Shown here: one piece after another, positions 18,001 through 25,181 of the stretch | How positions within the stretch are numbered: the stretch's first letter is position 1 | Layout of the letters: each line of letters begins with the position of its first letter | NCBI RefSeq assembly: GCF_001468285.1 | Contig: NZ_LNSB01000014.1 | Span: 34,140 to 98,139, forward strand | Origin: Sphingopyxis sp. HIX | GTDB taxonomy: Bacteria > Pseudomonadota > Alphaproteobacteria > Sphingomonadales > Sphingomonadaceae | DNA length: 64,000 nt | Direction: 5' to 3' | Notes under the pieces: generated by a model | Seen by the model: only the letters and a program-made list of their open reading frames with translations | The model's database searches: none | Told to the model about the DNA's origin: nothing | Translations under genes and position numbers: made by a program

Positions 18001-18568
18001 CCGAGTTGAAGGCGCTCAAATCCCAAGCGCGAAGGAAGCGGAGAAGTTCATCGCCCTTGAGCCCCAACTGCTTCATCAGCAGCGTCGCCGTTTCGGGCGG
18101 ATCGCTCGGCAGTCGATCGCCAAGAGCGAGCAACGCCTCGATGTCATTGGCGACATCCTCGTCGAGCGGCTGGTTCGTGACGATCGCGAAGTCACCCTTG
18201 AACGATACCCCGCGCATCAACCCTGCGAGTTTGCCGAGCACGCTGCTGTATTTTTTTGTTTTTGCCTTGGGCGTCGTCAGTCGCGCCCAGGTCCACGCCT
18301 TTTCGGGATGCGACGGCGAATATTTGAGCTGAAGGTAGCGAAAGGACTGAACGCCATCCTTCTCCAGCGTCAGCGTGACATCGACTGCCTGCGCATGCTC
18401 GCCAAGATCAGCATGTGCGGCGTCGTCGGGCACATTTTCGACGAGGATCGACGCGGTTTCCCCATCCGGATCGAGCAATCGCAGAAGTTCGCGCGCAACC
18501 CATTGTTCGTGGAAATCATCCCCCGCGCTCGATGCTACGGCCCCTAGAAAGCTATTCTCCTGTGCCAA
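12083..18568 (-). CDS. Giant STAND NTPase with N-terminal PD-(D/E)XK nuclease, Avs-like
   Basis: Predicted 2161-aa cytoplasmic antiphage-type sensor/effector. Residues 1 to about 130 look like a Cap4/DUF4297-type nuclease: 'SSAGDDFHEQWVARELL', then Asp63 in 'QAVDVTLTLE' and the Q-x-K motif 'YLQLKY' (Gln80, Lys82). A P-loop NTPase follows, with Walker A 'ADGGCGKT' (291-298) next to 'LLYDCYGGGLF', and Walker B 'LLVLAFDAVDNA' (about 387-398). The remaining 1600 residues are mostly alpha-helical, Ala/Leu-rich repeats like the sensor halves of STAND proteins, interrupted by a run of eight Asp near residue 1354. Known AVAST proteins (Avs1-4) have this layout and bind conserved phage proteins. The family assignment is good; the exact Avs type is uncertain. 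It is divergent from a trypsin-like protease gene. Confidence 0.85.
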   Translation of the reverse strand: MAQENSFLGAVASSAGDDFHEQWVARELLRLLDPDGETASILVENVPDDAAHADLGEHAQAVDVTLTLEKDGVQSFRYLQLKYSPSHPEKAWTWARLTTPKAKTKKYSSVLGKLAGLMRGVSFKGDFAIVTNQPLDEDVANDIEALLALGDRLPSDPPETATLLMKQLGLKGDELLRFLRAWDLSAFNSVSRLQLHTEVVRRLADSTDADAREDARRLQHNIKQLMLPEGQHMGALTRESILLWLGAGAKEIFFPAPSAISPPNPLLTRSIAAVLAGRLKEPLAKPLRIRADGGCGKTGLISTLDRLLPEGSEILLYDCYGGGLFLASDQRRHLPEHAFTQLGNELAARLCTPFVIRRHESLSAFSAFRRRVAAASEIIAARGPDALLVLAFDAVDNARIGAKHWVEPCFLDDLAAASVWPDNVRIVVSCRNARLDDVGAADLYDDFPVLPLDKMESADLVALWQPQWSPQSGAILYDLTGGNPRRLVYAVEGLGDKEEDLAVARLLPRATGIDPLFAKRVEEAGVRVGGPTRIWPMLSALARLPRPVPAHILAAIAGLNTADVRDIANDIGGIVSHPSGWSFADEDFEAFVDERAKDSASALLRRASEILAARAESDAYAALALGEVLVSAGKLDDLYALVTGQAPMPPDVSAAEGEFIRSRRLALALRACQRAADIGMACNLLIASAEATKRQKIMDDLIVDNLDLSVRFEPDAAMRLVLTGRRYRKHVARYRVERAAALSETDPAAARGDYRWWQEHLRDAALSDDAKFDILSSDIVADVFTHATIAGDAAAMDRIQQWTPLESLAPVFQRLAQGAAGRRPEPLREAIIARDWPPCALAPLVAAALLAGETFADQILRGALDRLASATAEQWSKPVDHHASQSPPLSWHEALLFLCERAAADPALRTAVGTILARAFPMPVLAETHDLFQLRTAGALRVRVMALTELIDGEAIILQDILPPPRPIPRDPRPAAGRRAAWSAPRQERSPEEYWNETRATTLNVFGTMLAAARVTRDLFIGTISPAEAAERFPEAISYAPDHDSRPRESGATTLLVRSYLFHAGLAGADLAGLRAGAKSSLKSWHAANDKTMLEMASALVLLRAGHDAALAWLVELAQEFETDAGAASERAKLLAQCARVALPLDPALAAGFFASALARTAGVDFEAIAEMAACRAIAEAGLGGTRSERADLAKRIGDAAGAVAATLELGGDFSWQGAACAIAAGDLPTGLAAISRWHELGVARYEITIPEFLTAPAARRLTPAQRYAISLLSDESRPSLSQMVYGEPVPEPVIAAESRSRLLSGDFNSFADALNDIANIADIRTSPALAEAEAQRRALLALGSEDREASEQDDDDDDDDASAAPQAPLTSREGIAAALDAARSAEHGISKYAFQKIAARVMSRNLRVAFLDLALAAAGEKGDFGQVLPDLLREWSDYPPVKLWAGERIGGYVALALRDLFEWRYEETGPLEALLESTGLPSDAQAIIVLEAIAYHAETISAELLFALVGVIAARAAPEDRNALLDTLIKRVTDRAGQPPAVSFVGVDILDNRDQSVARLLFAAMADVDKRIRWRASHAALLLVEIGDPATEYLVRQLAVTDERDFVGADFYLYAAREQLMTVLWRASQSVPASVARFVPEILACLRSDPHLIVRELGKAILLDLEANKAISLSPVDSDYVRKLNRSQFAPVVGKDRSLRAAAFHEEEKKRPFHFDTMDTIRYWYQAPAALFDIDMESFLDRIEGWIHGRWGYGEETTHWIKEPRLPRIETEQRHVSNRHGARPMVERLTHYLEWNGMMCALGELIETHPLAKPGRYGNSFADWLGDRMPTIGPAWLSDLRTPAPFEARFWGHPPTDDVEEPDPETLHRRKGAAPPHDPWIFSVKSEVFDAEIDLDDSDLVIAADFSLRWGDRTQAVDVRSSLVTPETALALGQALLTARDRMDFLVPGTGDDHTFNEPGFELEGWLRYTERETRSDHCDMLRGAVSGVPIRPEGRCIDSMNLQFDARDRRWRASGNQTAISLAMWGDEEGHRGAGWRATAPRAFLRKLLTEANKSLLIYVEIARRRRHEEGGDTRWALYVLDQHDHLHRIERVKRGLGPLLIKRERMRNSVDTLGRWLLHRAAELDGKRARATPDEAERLEVEISRICSRFREIHRWGE
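14485..14508. repeat. (CAT)8 trinucleotide tract inside the STAND gene
   Basis: Eight uninterrupted CAT units. On the coding (minus) strand they read as GAT codons and encode a poly-Asp linker near residue 1354. Gain or loss of units keeps the frame and would only change linker length. Confidence 0.95.
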
Positions 18569-18928
18569 TCCAGACCTCTTAAACAGACGTGATCGCCGCC
18601 CCCAACAAGCAACGCCTTCACATATTCACCACCATAGCATCGGGAATCGCTTCCGCTTGCGCTACTAATCCAGATGAACCATCGACGCATCTGCCGGACA
18701 ACCGGTTCACAGTTTCGGAATGTCGCACTTCTTGCCGGTCGTGTGAAGCAACGCGGGCCACTGCGAATTTCTTTGCGAGTCGCGATTCGATTCGGTCCAC
18801 GCGAGGCTGGAGAACCGACATGTCCTCGGCACTTCTGATCAAGACACCGGATGCGCGCATCGGCGGAACGATCATCGCGCCATCGGCGAGATAATACGGT
18901 AAGGGGCGTCGTCATCCCGGAGCCAGCC
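18569..18928. other. Divergent intergenic region between STAND and protease genes
   Basis: A 360-bp gap between two outward-facing genes, which must contain both promoters. Short open frames cross it on both strands, but none has a ribosome site or protein-like composition. I see no clear operator or hairpin. Confidence 0.5.
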
Positions 18929-19948
18929 ATGCCGTTCCCTTTCGATATCGCGGGCGAGACGCCCGATCGGCGCGATCTGTATCTTGTACAGGATCCGTAC
19001 CTGCGCGAACGCATCCTGCCGCTGCTACGCTTTGATCCGAACGAACCCGACGATCGGCCGAGCGGCCACGGGACGGCGTTCCGGATCGACCCCTGGTCCC
19101 GTTGCGCGACGGCTTTCCATGTGCTGGAAAATCTTTTCGAGGTCGATCGCGCGGGGACGACGACCCACCTAAAGGACAATGTGCGCCTGGCCGCGCTCGA
19201 ACTCCCCGGACAGGGATATGGGCTGCTGCCGATCCCTCGCGACGCGTGGCGGCCGATGCACGCCTCCTTCAGCTATTTCCGGATCGATAGGCCGTTCGGT
19301 CAGGCCGCGAGTTTCCGAAACCTGATCGAGTTGATGGTGCTGCGGATTCGACCGGCCTCGCCGAGCGAAAGCGGCACCCCCTATTTGCCTGTGAATCTGA
19401 GCAGTTGGCGGCCTTCCATCGGGGAGCGCGTGATGGCGATAGGCTATCCCGACCTCGACGAGGCGAAGGACGGAGAGGACAAGGACGATCCGAACAGACC
19501 TTTTCATCAATATCTTTACGCATCGGTAGGCGAGATCACCGATATCGAACCTGCGGACACACGACGTGCGCGGCCTTGGCCGATGCTACGGATTGACGCG
19601 AACTGGCCGGGTGGCATGAGCGGTGGACCGGTGTTTAACGAGCAGGGCCATGTGATTGGCATCGTCTCCGCCGGGTTCGAAGGAGAGGGCGGTGCGACCG
19701 CGACCTATTTCTCCAGTTGGGATGTTCCCCGGCAGATTTTCGGCTCGCTCGATCCCGATAATCCGGGGCGTTTCATGAACTGGGGCGTTTTCGACGCCAG
19801 CGGCACCCTCGTTTACTGCGGTCAGGACAAGGCCGAGATCGAACGCTTCGCTCGGGATCACGGCCTGAACGACTTCGGCATGGTGTCGATCGACCCGGTG
19901 ACAGAGGAATGGTTGCGCTCGCAGGTGGTGGCATTTCCCGAATCCTGA
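18929..19948 (+). CDS. Trypsin-like serine protease next to the STAND gene
   Basis: Predicted 339-aa protease of the chymotrypsin fold without a signal peptide, so probably cytoplasmic. 'SGHGTAFRID...ATAFHVLEN' contains the catalytic His64, and 'WPGGMSGGPVFNEQGHVIGIVS' holds the nucleophile Ser231 in the GxSGGP motif. The acidic triad member, usually Asp in 'D-hydrophobic-A-L-L', aligns with Glu134 of 'LIELMVLRI', which is unusual. The start at 18929 has a GGAG site seven bases upstream. Trypsin-like proteases accompany STAND NTPases in AVAST type I and other defence loci, so this is a likely partner or effector. A stress-response protease is the alternative. The C-terminal 80 residues match no domain I know. 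Confidence 0.85.
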   Translation: MPFPFDIAGETPDRRDLYLVQDPYLRERILPLLRFDPNEPDDRPSGHGTAFRIDPWSRCATAFHVLENLFEVDRAGTTTHLKDNVRLAALELPGQGYGLLPIPRDAWRPMHASFSYFRIDRPFGQAASFRNLIELMVLRIRPASPSESGTPYLPVNLSSWRPSIGERVMAIGYPDLDEAKDGEDKDDPNRPFHQYLYASVGEITDIEPADTRRARPWPMLRIDANWPGGMSGGPVFNEQGHVIGIVSAGFEGEGGATATYFSSWDVPRQIFGSLDPDNPGRFMNWGVFDASGTLVYCGQDKAEIERFARDHGLNDFGMVSIDPVTEEWLRSQVVAFPES

Positions 19949-20044
19949 CGCCCACTCCAAGGGCGCGCTCGCTGATGTCGGTAAAGTTGCTCAGCCTGCG
20001 CGCATCGTACATCAGCGTAGCGAAGCGATACTTGGAGAGGCGGC

Positions 20045-21496
20045 ATGGCAGACTTCGAATTATTGGCAGCTGCGACAAGCAACGGAATCGCGTTCGATCT
20101 CCGGATGAGCCGAACGATCAGCCGAATGGCCGATCCGAAGCTGAAACGAAGCGATCCTCTCCCGACCCGCCGACTCTTTGATATTCACGTCGGAGAGGAT
20201 CAACTCGTCACCTATCCTACTTTTACGCGGCCGACCGACCGCTTTCTGACCGGCAAATACGCACCCCTGCAGTCGATCAGCTTCGAACTCACCGAGCCAT
20301 TTTCGCTGCCGGACACGCAGGAAGACGCGGTCGCCTTTCTTGACGACCGGCTGCCGCCGATGTTCATCCGCGACCCCGCCTTTGGCCTCGGCGTGACCAC
20401 CCTCATCGCCCCGCTGATAAATGTCATCTGCGAGATCGGCACGATCATTTACTTGGCCCTGGGCTCGGACGAGACACATATCGAAGGCAAGACATTCCAT
20501 CTGAATTACGACGACTATGAAGATCTTCGCCTGAACTTTGGCCGGATCGCTCGCAAATATCAGAATGAGAGCAAGATAGACCGCACGATCGCCGCCAACG
20601 ATATGCTGCTTCATGATCTAGACCCCGAGCGCTTTCCTCTGCGCGGACGGCCCTACCAGACGGGTTCGATTCACAAGTTGCTCGGGGGCCCCAATCTTCA
20701 AAAGACACAACTCAAAGGCAAGGATCGGGTCGGCGTAGCCCAAGCAGCCTCCGCCAATGCGAAGACATTGGCCCGAAAGGAACCGCTCGAATTCGCTGCC
20801 CTGCAACGCGACATCGAACTGGTGAGTCTCGATACCCTGATCGAACGGTTCGACGCCTTGATGAAGGCCAATGCATCCGAGTCTCGTTGGCAGAAACTGC
20901 TCGACGCCAATCCCTTTATATTGTCCATGGTGTTCGGCTATCCGGTCGTCCTCGTTGCCAGCAGTTCCCCCGTGGGCGGCATCCGCTTCGGCGGAAATGG
21001 CCAGAAGATCGCCGATTTCCTCTACAAAAATGATCGGACACAGAATGCTGCCCTGGTCGAGATCAAAAGGCCCGACACCGACCTGATCGGTGCAGTCTAT
21101 CGCGGCGAGGTCTGGCCGCCCCATTGGAAATTGACCGGCGCGATAACCCAGGTGCTCGACCAGCGCGCCAAGTTCATCAAATCGCTGCCGGCGCTCAAGG
21201 AGAGTTCGGAATATTATGCGATCGAGGCGAATGCGGTCGATTGCGTGATCGTCGCCGGAACGACGCCCGAAGACCGCGACAAGCGCGCCAGCTTCGAATT
21301 GTTCCGGGCGCAAATGAAAGATGTCCGGATCGTCACCTTCGACGAGTTGCACGCCAAACTGGTGATGCTGCGCGAACTCCTCGCCGCACCGGTCGGCCCC
21401 GACGATGGCGGTGCGATCGGTGCTGCGGATGAGCGGGCAGAACTCGACGAAGCCCATCTTGATGATGCGGATCCGCGCCAGGATTACGACCTGTAG
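20045..21496 (+). CDS. Shedu-like (DUF4263) nuclease
   Basis: Predicted 483-aa protein. Its last 200 residues fit the DUF4263/SduA C-terminal nuclease domain: 'ESRWQKLLDANPFIL' (279-293), Asp324 in 'KIADFL', 'ALVEIKRPDT' with Glu339 and Lys341, and Gln369 in 'GAITQVLDQ'. These are the parts of a PD-(D/E)XK active site. The N-terminal half (1 to about 265) is not recognised and probably regulates the nuclease. Shedu is a single-gene antiphage system in its original description. The gene begins 96 bp after the protease on the same strand with a GGAGAGG ribosome site, so the two could be one transcript. Its last bases lie about 230 bp left of the tRNA-Thr repeat. Confidence 0.88.
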   Translation: MADFELLAAATSNGIAFDLRMSRTISRMADPKLKRSDPLPTRRLFDIHVGEDQLVTYPTFTRPTDRFLTGKYAPLQSISFELTEPFSLPDTQEDAVAFLDDRLPPMFIRDPAFGLGVTTLIAPLINVICEIGTIIYLALGSDETHIEGKTFHLNYDDYEDLRLNFGRIARKYQNESKIDRTIAANDMLLHDLDPERFPLRGRPYQTGSIHKLLGGPNLQKTQLKGKDRVGVAQAASANAKTLARKEPLEFAALQRDIELVSLDTLIERFDALMKANASESRWQKLLDANPFILSMVFGYPVVLVASSSPVGGIRFGGNGQKIADFLYKNDRTQNAALVEIKRPDTDLIGAVYRGEVWPPHWKLTGAITQVLDQRAKFIKSLPALKESSEYYAIEANAVDCVIVAGTTPEDRDKRASFELFRAQMKDVRIVTFDELHAKLVMLRELLAAPVGPDDGGAIGAADERAELDEAHLDDADPRQDYDL

Positions 21497-21727
21497 TACT
21501 GCGCCCCGCGAGGCAACTGTCTCTGCCACCAGCGCAAGTATCTTTTCAACTCCGTCTCGCTCGCGCGTCCTATGATCGAACCTGACGGCGCGCGATCCGG
21601 CGTCGCCATCGAACGGAAGGAGCGGTTATGCACGAAGCGGGTGACGAGCGGGCGAACTCCCCGGAGACAAAGCGCACGCACCATCGGACCCGCACAACTA
21701 TGAGGCCTAAGTCATTGATATTGGTGA

Positions 21728-21776
21728 GCGATGGTGCCGCTTACAGGACTCGAACCTGTGACCCCATCATTACGAA
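21728..21776. repeat. Left 49-bp attachment repeat (tRNA-Thr 3' end copy)
   Basis: A perfect copy of 33277-33325, covering the 3' half of tRNA-Thr plus four outside bases. It is the displaced 3' end of the tRNA gene left by integration. The surrounding 21497-22036 gap has no convincing gene. A plus-strand frame from 21628 has a good GGAAGGAG site but runs straight through the tRNA copy, and a 41-codon minus-strand frame (21484-21609) lacks a ribosome site. Confidence 0.93.
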
Positions 21777-22036
21777 GGAAAATCGCGTGCGCAGAAGAAG
21801 CGAGGATTGTCAACGGCTTTTGCGATAATGGCGGCGGTATCGAGCAAAGACCCAAGCGCGACCCAATCAGGCGTGGCATTGTGGGACGGCCCTAACCTTG
21901 TGAAAGTGCTTTCACCCAATCACGAGATGAAATCGGACCTCCGAATGTCCCACAAGCTTCGGTGACGACGGCCCAAAAAAATAGGAAGGCCCAACCCCGG
22001 ACCTGCGCAAGGCAAATCCGGGGTAAGGTAAGTGTT

Positions 22037-23188
22037 CTAGCTCGCCCAGCCTGCGGCGCCCGCCTCAACCGCTTTCATAAGCGTGTCATTGGCAAGATGG
22101 CTATACCGCTGCGTGCTTTGATGATCGGCATGGCCAAGGATGCGACCAACCGCATAGAGATCGATTCCCGCGTTGATCATGAACGACGCCGCTGAGTGAC
22201 GCAGGTCATGGATGCGAAGATCGGGAAGCTTAGCTGCCTTCCTCGCCTCGTCCCAAGCCCGTTTGATGTTCGTCAGCGGTTGCAGGCTAATCGGGTGGGG
22301 CAACAGCCAAGGGCAGCCGTCCCATTTTGGTAGGTCGGTGATAATGTCGATCGCCGCCTGACTGAGCGGGACATGTCGAGCCTTCCCGGTTTTCGAAGTC
22401 GGGATGTGCCAAGATCGTCGTTCCAGGTCGACATGCTCCCACTTTGCATTGAGCAGTTCGGACTTCCGCGCCCCGGTCAGCAGGAGCAGACTTACAATGT
22501 TGGGAAGCTGCGGATTGGTTGACTTTGCCACAGCCTCCTTGAGCCGCTTCGCCTCCGCCGGGGTCAGATAGCGTTCACGGGCGTTGTCATACTTGGGTCG
22601 CGGCACATGCCTAACCGGGTTTGAAGCAACGCCGGGTAGCTGCCATTTCATCGCCAGCTCGAACGATCGGTTGAAGGTGATCCTAATCTTCTCAACCGTC
22701 GCCGGAGCAAGACCCGACGTGCGTTTCTCGGCGAGCCACTTGGCGACATCCTGCGTCTTGATCTCGTCGAGCCGGACCTTGCCCCAACGTGGCAGGATGT
22801 GGCTGTTCAGCACGCGCTCGGTATTCTCGGGGCGTTTCTGATACCCCTTGGCGAAGGTCAGATGCTGATCGGCGAGTTCGGAATAGAGCGGCACCGCCTT
22901 CTTTTCCCTCTTCTCGGCTTGGGGATTGCCGCCGAGATCGACTTCGGCGCGCAGCTTTCGGGCGGTCTTACGGGCCTGTTCATTGGTGATCAGGTCGAAG
23001 CGGCCGATCTTCCGTTGTCGCTGCGTTCCGCCATCGTCGGTGTAGCGCAGGGCATAGGTCTTGCCGCCACCGGATCGCACTTCGAGCACGAACCCCGGAA
23101 TGATGTTGTCCCAGTGGTCGGTCTTGCGGCGTCCCGGCTCGCAGGTCGCGGCCTGACAGTAAGCGTTATCGAGCTTTGCCTTGGGCAT
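22037..23188 (-). CDS. Tyrosine site-specific integrase
   Basis: Predicted 383-aa integrase that would catalyse recombination between the element and the tRNA-Thr 3' end. The N-terminal DUF4102-like arm-binding domain ('GFVLEVRSGGGKTYALRY', 33-50) is followed by a SAM-like core-binding domain (about 100-195). The catalytic domain has all expected residues: Arg241 ('LLTGARKSELL'), Lys in 'SKTGKARHVP', His327 and Arg330 ('IHDLRHSAASF'), His353 ('LGHAD') and nucleophile Tyr362 ('TQRYSHL'). It is full length and appears intact. It lies 260 bp inside the left repeat, pointing toward it, and is the obvious enzyme for this element. Confidence 0.96.
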   Translation of the reverse strand: MPKAKLDNAYCQAATCEPGRRKTDHWDNIIPGFVLEVRSGGGKTYALRYTDDGGTQRQRKIGRFDLITNEQARKTARKLRAEVDLGGNPQAEKREKKAVPLYSELADQHLTFAKGYQKRPENTERVLNSHILPRWGKVRLDEIKTQDVAKWLAEKRTSGLAPATVEKIRITFNRSFELAMKWQLPGVASNPVRHVPRPKYDNARERYLTPAEAKRLKEAVAKSTNPQLPNIVSLLLLTGARKSELLNAKWEHVDLERRSWHIPTSKTGKARHVPLSQAAIDIITDLPKWDGCPWLLPHPISLQPLTNIKRAWDEARKAAKLPDLRIHDLRHSAASFMINAGIDLYAVGRILGHADHQSTQRYSHLANDTLMKAVEAGAAGWAS

Positions 23189-23499
23189 AGCTGTTCTCCT
23201 TGATTAAGTGATGTTGAGGTTGAGTTCGGACAGAGCCGCCCGTGGCGGGCGAGGCCCCATGTTGAATCGGTCGGGTTTCGCAGCACAGCGAGGCTGCAGC
23301 GGCGCCTGATGGGGCGGGAGGGGCGCATCCGGCATCCCGCCACCCCCAAGTTGTATCAGCAGCCGTTGCGTTTCCTCGGCGCTGGAGCCGGGGGGCAGGA
23401 GGGGCAGCATGGTCGGCTAGTCGCGAGCGTTAACAGCGTCCCATCCACTCCCATTTTTTCATTTTATGCTACCCCTCCCCCCACCCGGCGACGTTCAGG
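23189..23499. other. Gap between integrase and VapE genes
   Basis: 311 bp between two minus-strand genes. A 68-codon minus-strand frame (23204-23410) starts without a ribosome site and is Pro-rich, so I do not call it. The region must hold the integrase promoter. Excisionase-like features were not seen. Confidence 0.4.
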
Positions 23500-24741
23500 T
23501 CAGTATATTTCGGCAGATTTCCTGACGTGGATAGGTTGCCATGCGGTGGCGCCATTGTCGGTCAGCGGCACCTTCCAGCGGTTGATGCCCTTGATCCGCT
23601 TCGATTCCCCAAGCAGCGACCGCAAGGCGGCGGCGCACTCTTTCGCCTGTGGATTGGTAGGCTGCTTATAGCCCATCAGTTCCAGCATCTCGGTCGCCGT
23701 CACCAAGGCGACGCGCGGCCCGTCGAAGCCGTCGAGATCGACATACTCGGCGAGCTTCTCGGCAATGGCACTGATCGTCTGATGACGACCGTTCAGGGCT
23801 TCCAGCGTCGCTTCTTCCTCTTCGGTCAGCCACCATTGCGCCCCGTTTTCGAGGTCGACAGCCAGTTGAGCGAAGACTTGCTGCATGTCGATGCTGTGGT
23901 GAAAGTCGAGCTTCTGCACCGGGATGACCCACCAGCGGGTGTTCCCCGTCGTGTCGGTCAGGAAGTTGGAATCGTTCACCGTGGCCATGAAGACCGTGCG
24001 GCGAGGATATTCCGATTCCCGCCGATCGTAGGGACGACGAACCCGGTCCGAATCACTGGTTAGAAAGCCCTTCAGCCGCGCAATGTCCTTCTTGAAGGAG
24101 CTTTCCAACTCGCCGATCTCGACCATCCAGTGACTGATGGCACCAAGGATGGTGTCCTTGTTGCCCGCGTCCATGTGATGATCGAGTTTGACCACTTCGT
24201 CGCGGAGCCTTGCATCAGTGACCAGCGATTTGACCCACGAAGTTTTCCCGATGCCTTGGGCTCCTTGCAGCGTAAGCACGCCCCGGCAGCGAAAGCCGGT
24301 CGGGACTAGCGCCGCAGCAACCGCGCTAAGGAGCCATTTCCGGATTAGGATTTCTTTCAAAACCCCAGGATAGTCCGGTCCCGCAACAACCGTGGCATAG
24401 AGGTCGCCGAGCCGGTCCGTTCCATCCCATTTGCGGGACCTGATCCAGTCGGCCACCGGGTTATAGGCGTTCCGGTCGGCGACGGCCTGGACAAACCCTG
24501 GCACATGACCTGTGGGGAGGCCGTGCTTCGATGCCGCGCTGACGATTCTGGTCAGGGTGACATTATCCACATTGTCCGACGTCCCTTGGTGACCGGGAAT
24601 GCAGATTTCATCCTTTTTCTTGATCACATTGTAGCGGACGGTGATGCCTTCGTGGTTCAAGAGGTGAGCCACATTCTCGATCGTCGCCGGAAGCTTGGTG
24701 TGCCCCGTGGGCGGCTTGTCGGGGAAGTCGAGCTGCGTCAC
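23500..24741 (-). CDS. VapE-family P-loop ATPase (satellite replication protein)
   Basis: Predicted 413-aa protein of the virulence-associated protein E family, a superfamily-3-like helicase/ATPase domain found in phage satellites, plasmids and prophages. Evidence includes 'NPVADWIRSRKWDGTDRL' (94-111), Walker A 'LQGAQGIGKTSW' (158-169), the acidic 'HWMVEIGELESSFKKD' region typical of the VapE Walker B area, and 'TVFMATVNDSNFLTDTTGN' (sensor 1). A C-terminal extension of about 100 residues is less conserved. The start is GTG at 24741, sharing GTGA with the stop of the upstream 35-aa frame, so the two are translationally coupled. No primase domain is fused, so the element may use a host or separate primase. 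Confidence 0.9.
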   Translation of the reverse strand: MTQLDFPDKPPTGHTKLPATIENVAHLLNHEGITVRYNVIKKKDEICIPGHQGTSDNVDNVTLTRIVSAASKHGLPTGHVPGFVQAVADRNAYNPVADWIRSRKWDGTDRLGDLYATVVAGPDYPGVLKEILIRKWLLSAVAAALVPTGFRCRGVLTLQGAQGIGKTSWVKSLVTDARLRDEVVKLDHHMDAGNKDTILGAISHWMVEIGELESSFKKDIARLKGFLTSDSDRVRRPYDRRESEYPRRTVFMATVNDSNFLTDTTGNTRWWVIPVQKLDFHHSIDMQQVFAQLAVDLENGAQWWLTEEEEATLEALNGRHQTISAIAEKLAEYVDLDGFDGPRVALVTATEMLELMGYKQPTNPQAKECAAALRSLLGESKRIKGINRWKVPLTDNGATAWQPIHVRKSAEIY

Positions 24742-24845
24742 TCGTCACCGTCCTCGTCATCGTTGCCAGACAGGCGGGTGAGGTGTTCGACCAACTCTTG
24801 CCAGATTGCGGCGATGCGCTGGCCGAACGTCATTTCGTTCAGCAT
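24738..24845 (-). CDS. 35-aa acidic ORF coupled to VapE
   Basis: A short frame (MLNEMTFGQRIAAIWQELVE, then an acidic tail NDDEDGDE) that ends in the GTGA shared with the VapE start. Helical N-terminal half, strongly acidic C-terminus. A weak GAAGAAA site precedes the ATG. The coupling and protein-like composition support a real gene, but no family was recognised. It could be a small regulator or only a leader peptide for VapE. Confidence 0.55.
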   Translation of the reverse strand: MLNEMTFGQRIAAIWQELVEHLTRLSGNDDEDGDE

Positions 24846-25181
24846 GATATTTCTTCTTATTTTGCGGTCCGTCGTCCTGCGGACATGTCAAAGATCGCCT
24901 TTCGCGGACGTAGCGAAAGGTCGAACTGACCGACCAGAAACGATGGGGAGCGTGGAGCCCTCGACGCAATTATGGCGCGTTCAGTTCGAACTACGCCCTC
25001 AATGCCTTTGCGGAGGACTGCCCGGCGGTCGCTTTTGCGGTTGCCGGATGCCTCCTACGTGGTGAGGGCGCATGAGATTGGCAAGGGGCAATCGATCAGA
25101 GTGCCAGAAGAGAACCTACCCCTGCCAACCTGTAAGCCCCCGACCCATGAAGCGGTTTCACGGGTCGAGGACATCACCACG
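24846..25181. other. Promoter-containing gap upstream of VapE
   Basis: 336 bp without a credible gene. It contains an 8-bp inverted repeat CCTTTCGC-N7-GCGAAAGG (24898-24920), a possible operator, and a hairpin with arms near 25139-25170 (CGACCC...GGGTCG) just beyond the stop of the next minus-strand gene, a possible terminator without a T-tract. Confidence 0.4.

Noticed and set aside
18618..18875. 85-codon minus-strand frame in the STAND/protease gap
   Set aside because: No ribosome site and it lies where the divergent promoters must be.
21484..21684. Minus-strand frame overlapping the end of the Shedu gene
   Set aside because: No ribosome site at any start, rare codons, and a stop overlapping the convergent gene.
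21628..21828. Plus-strand 66-aa frame with a good ribosome site
   Set aside because: It reads through the antisense of the tRNA-Thr fragment (giving the familiar artefact 'YRTRTCDP'); at best a broken gene start.
23204..23410. 68-codon minus-strand frame between integrase and VapE
   Set aside because: No ribosome site; Pro/Gly-rich composition without a recognisable pattern.
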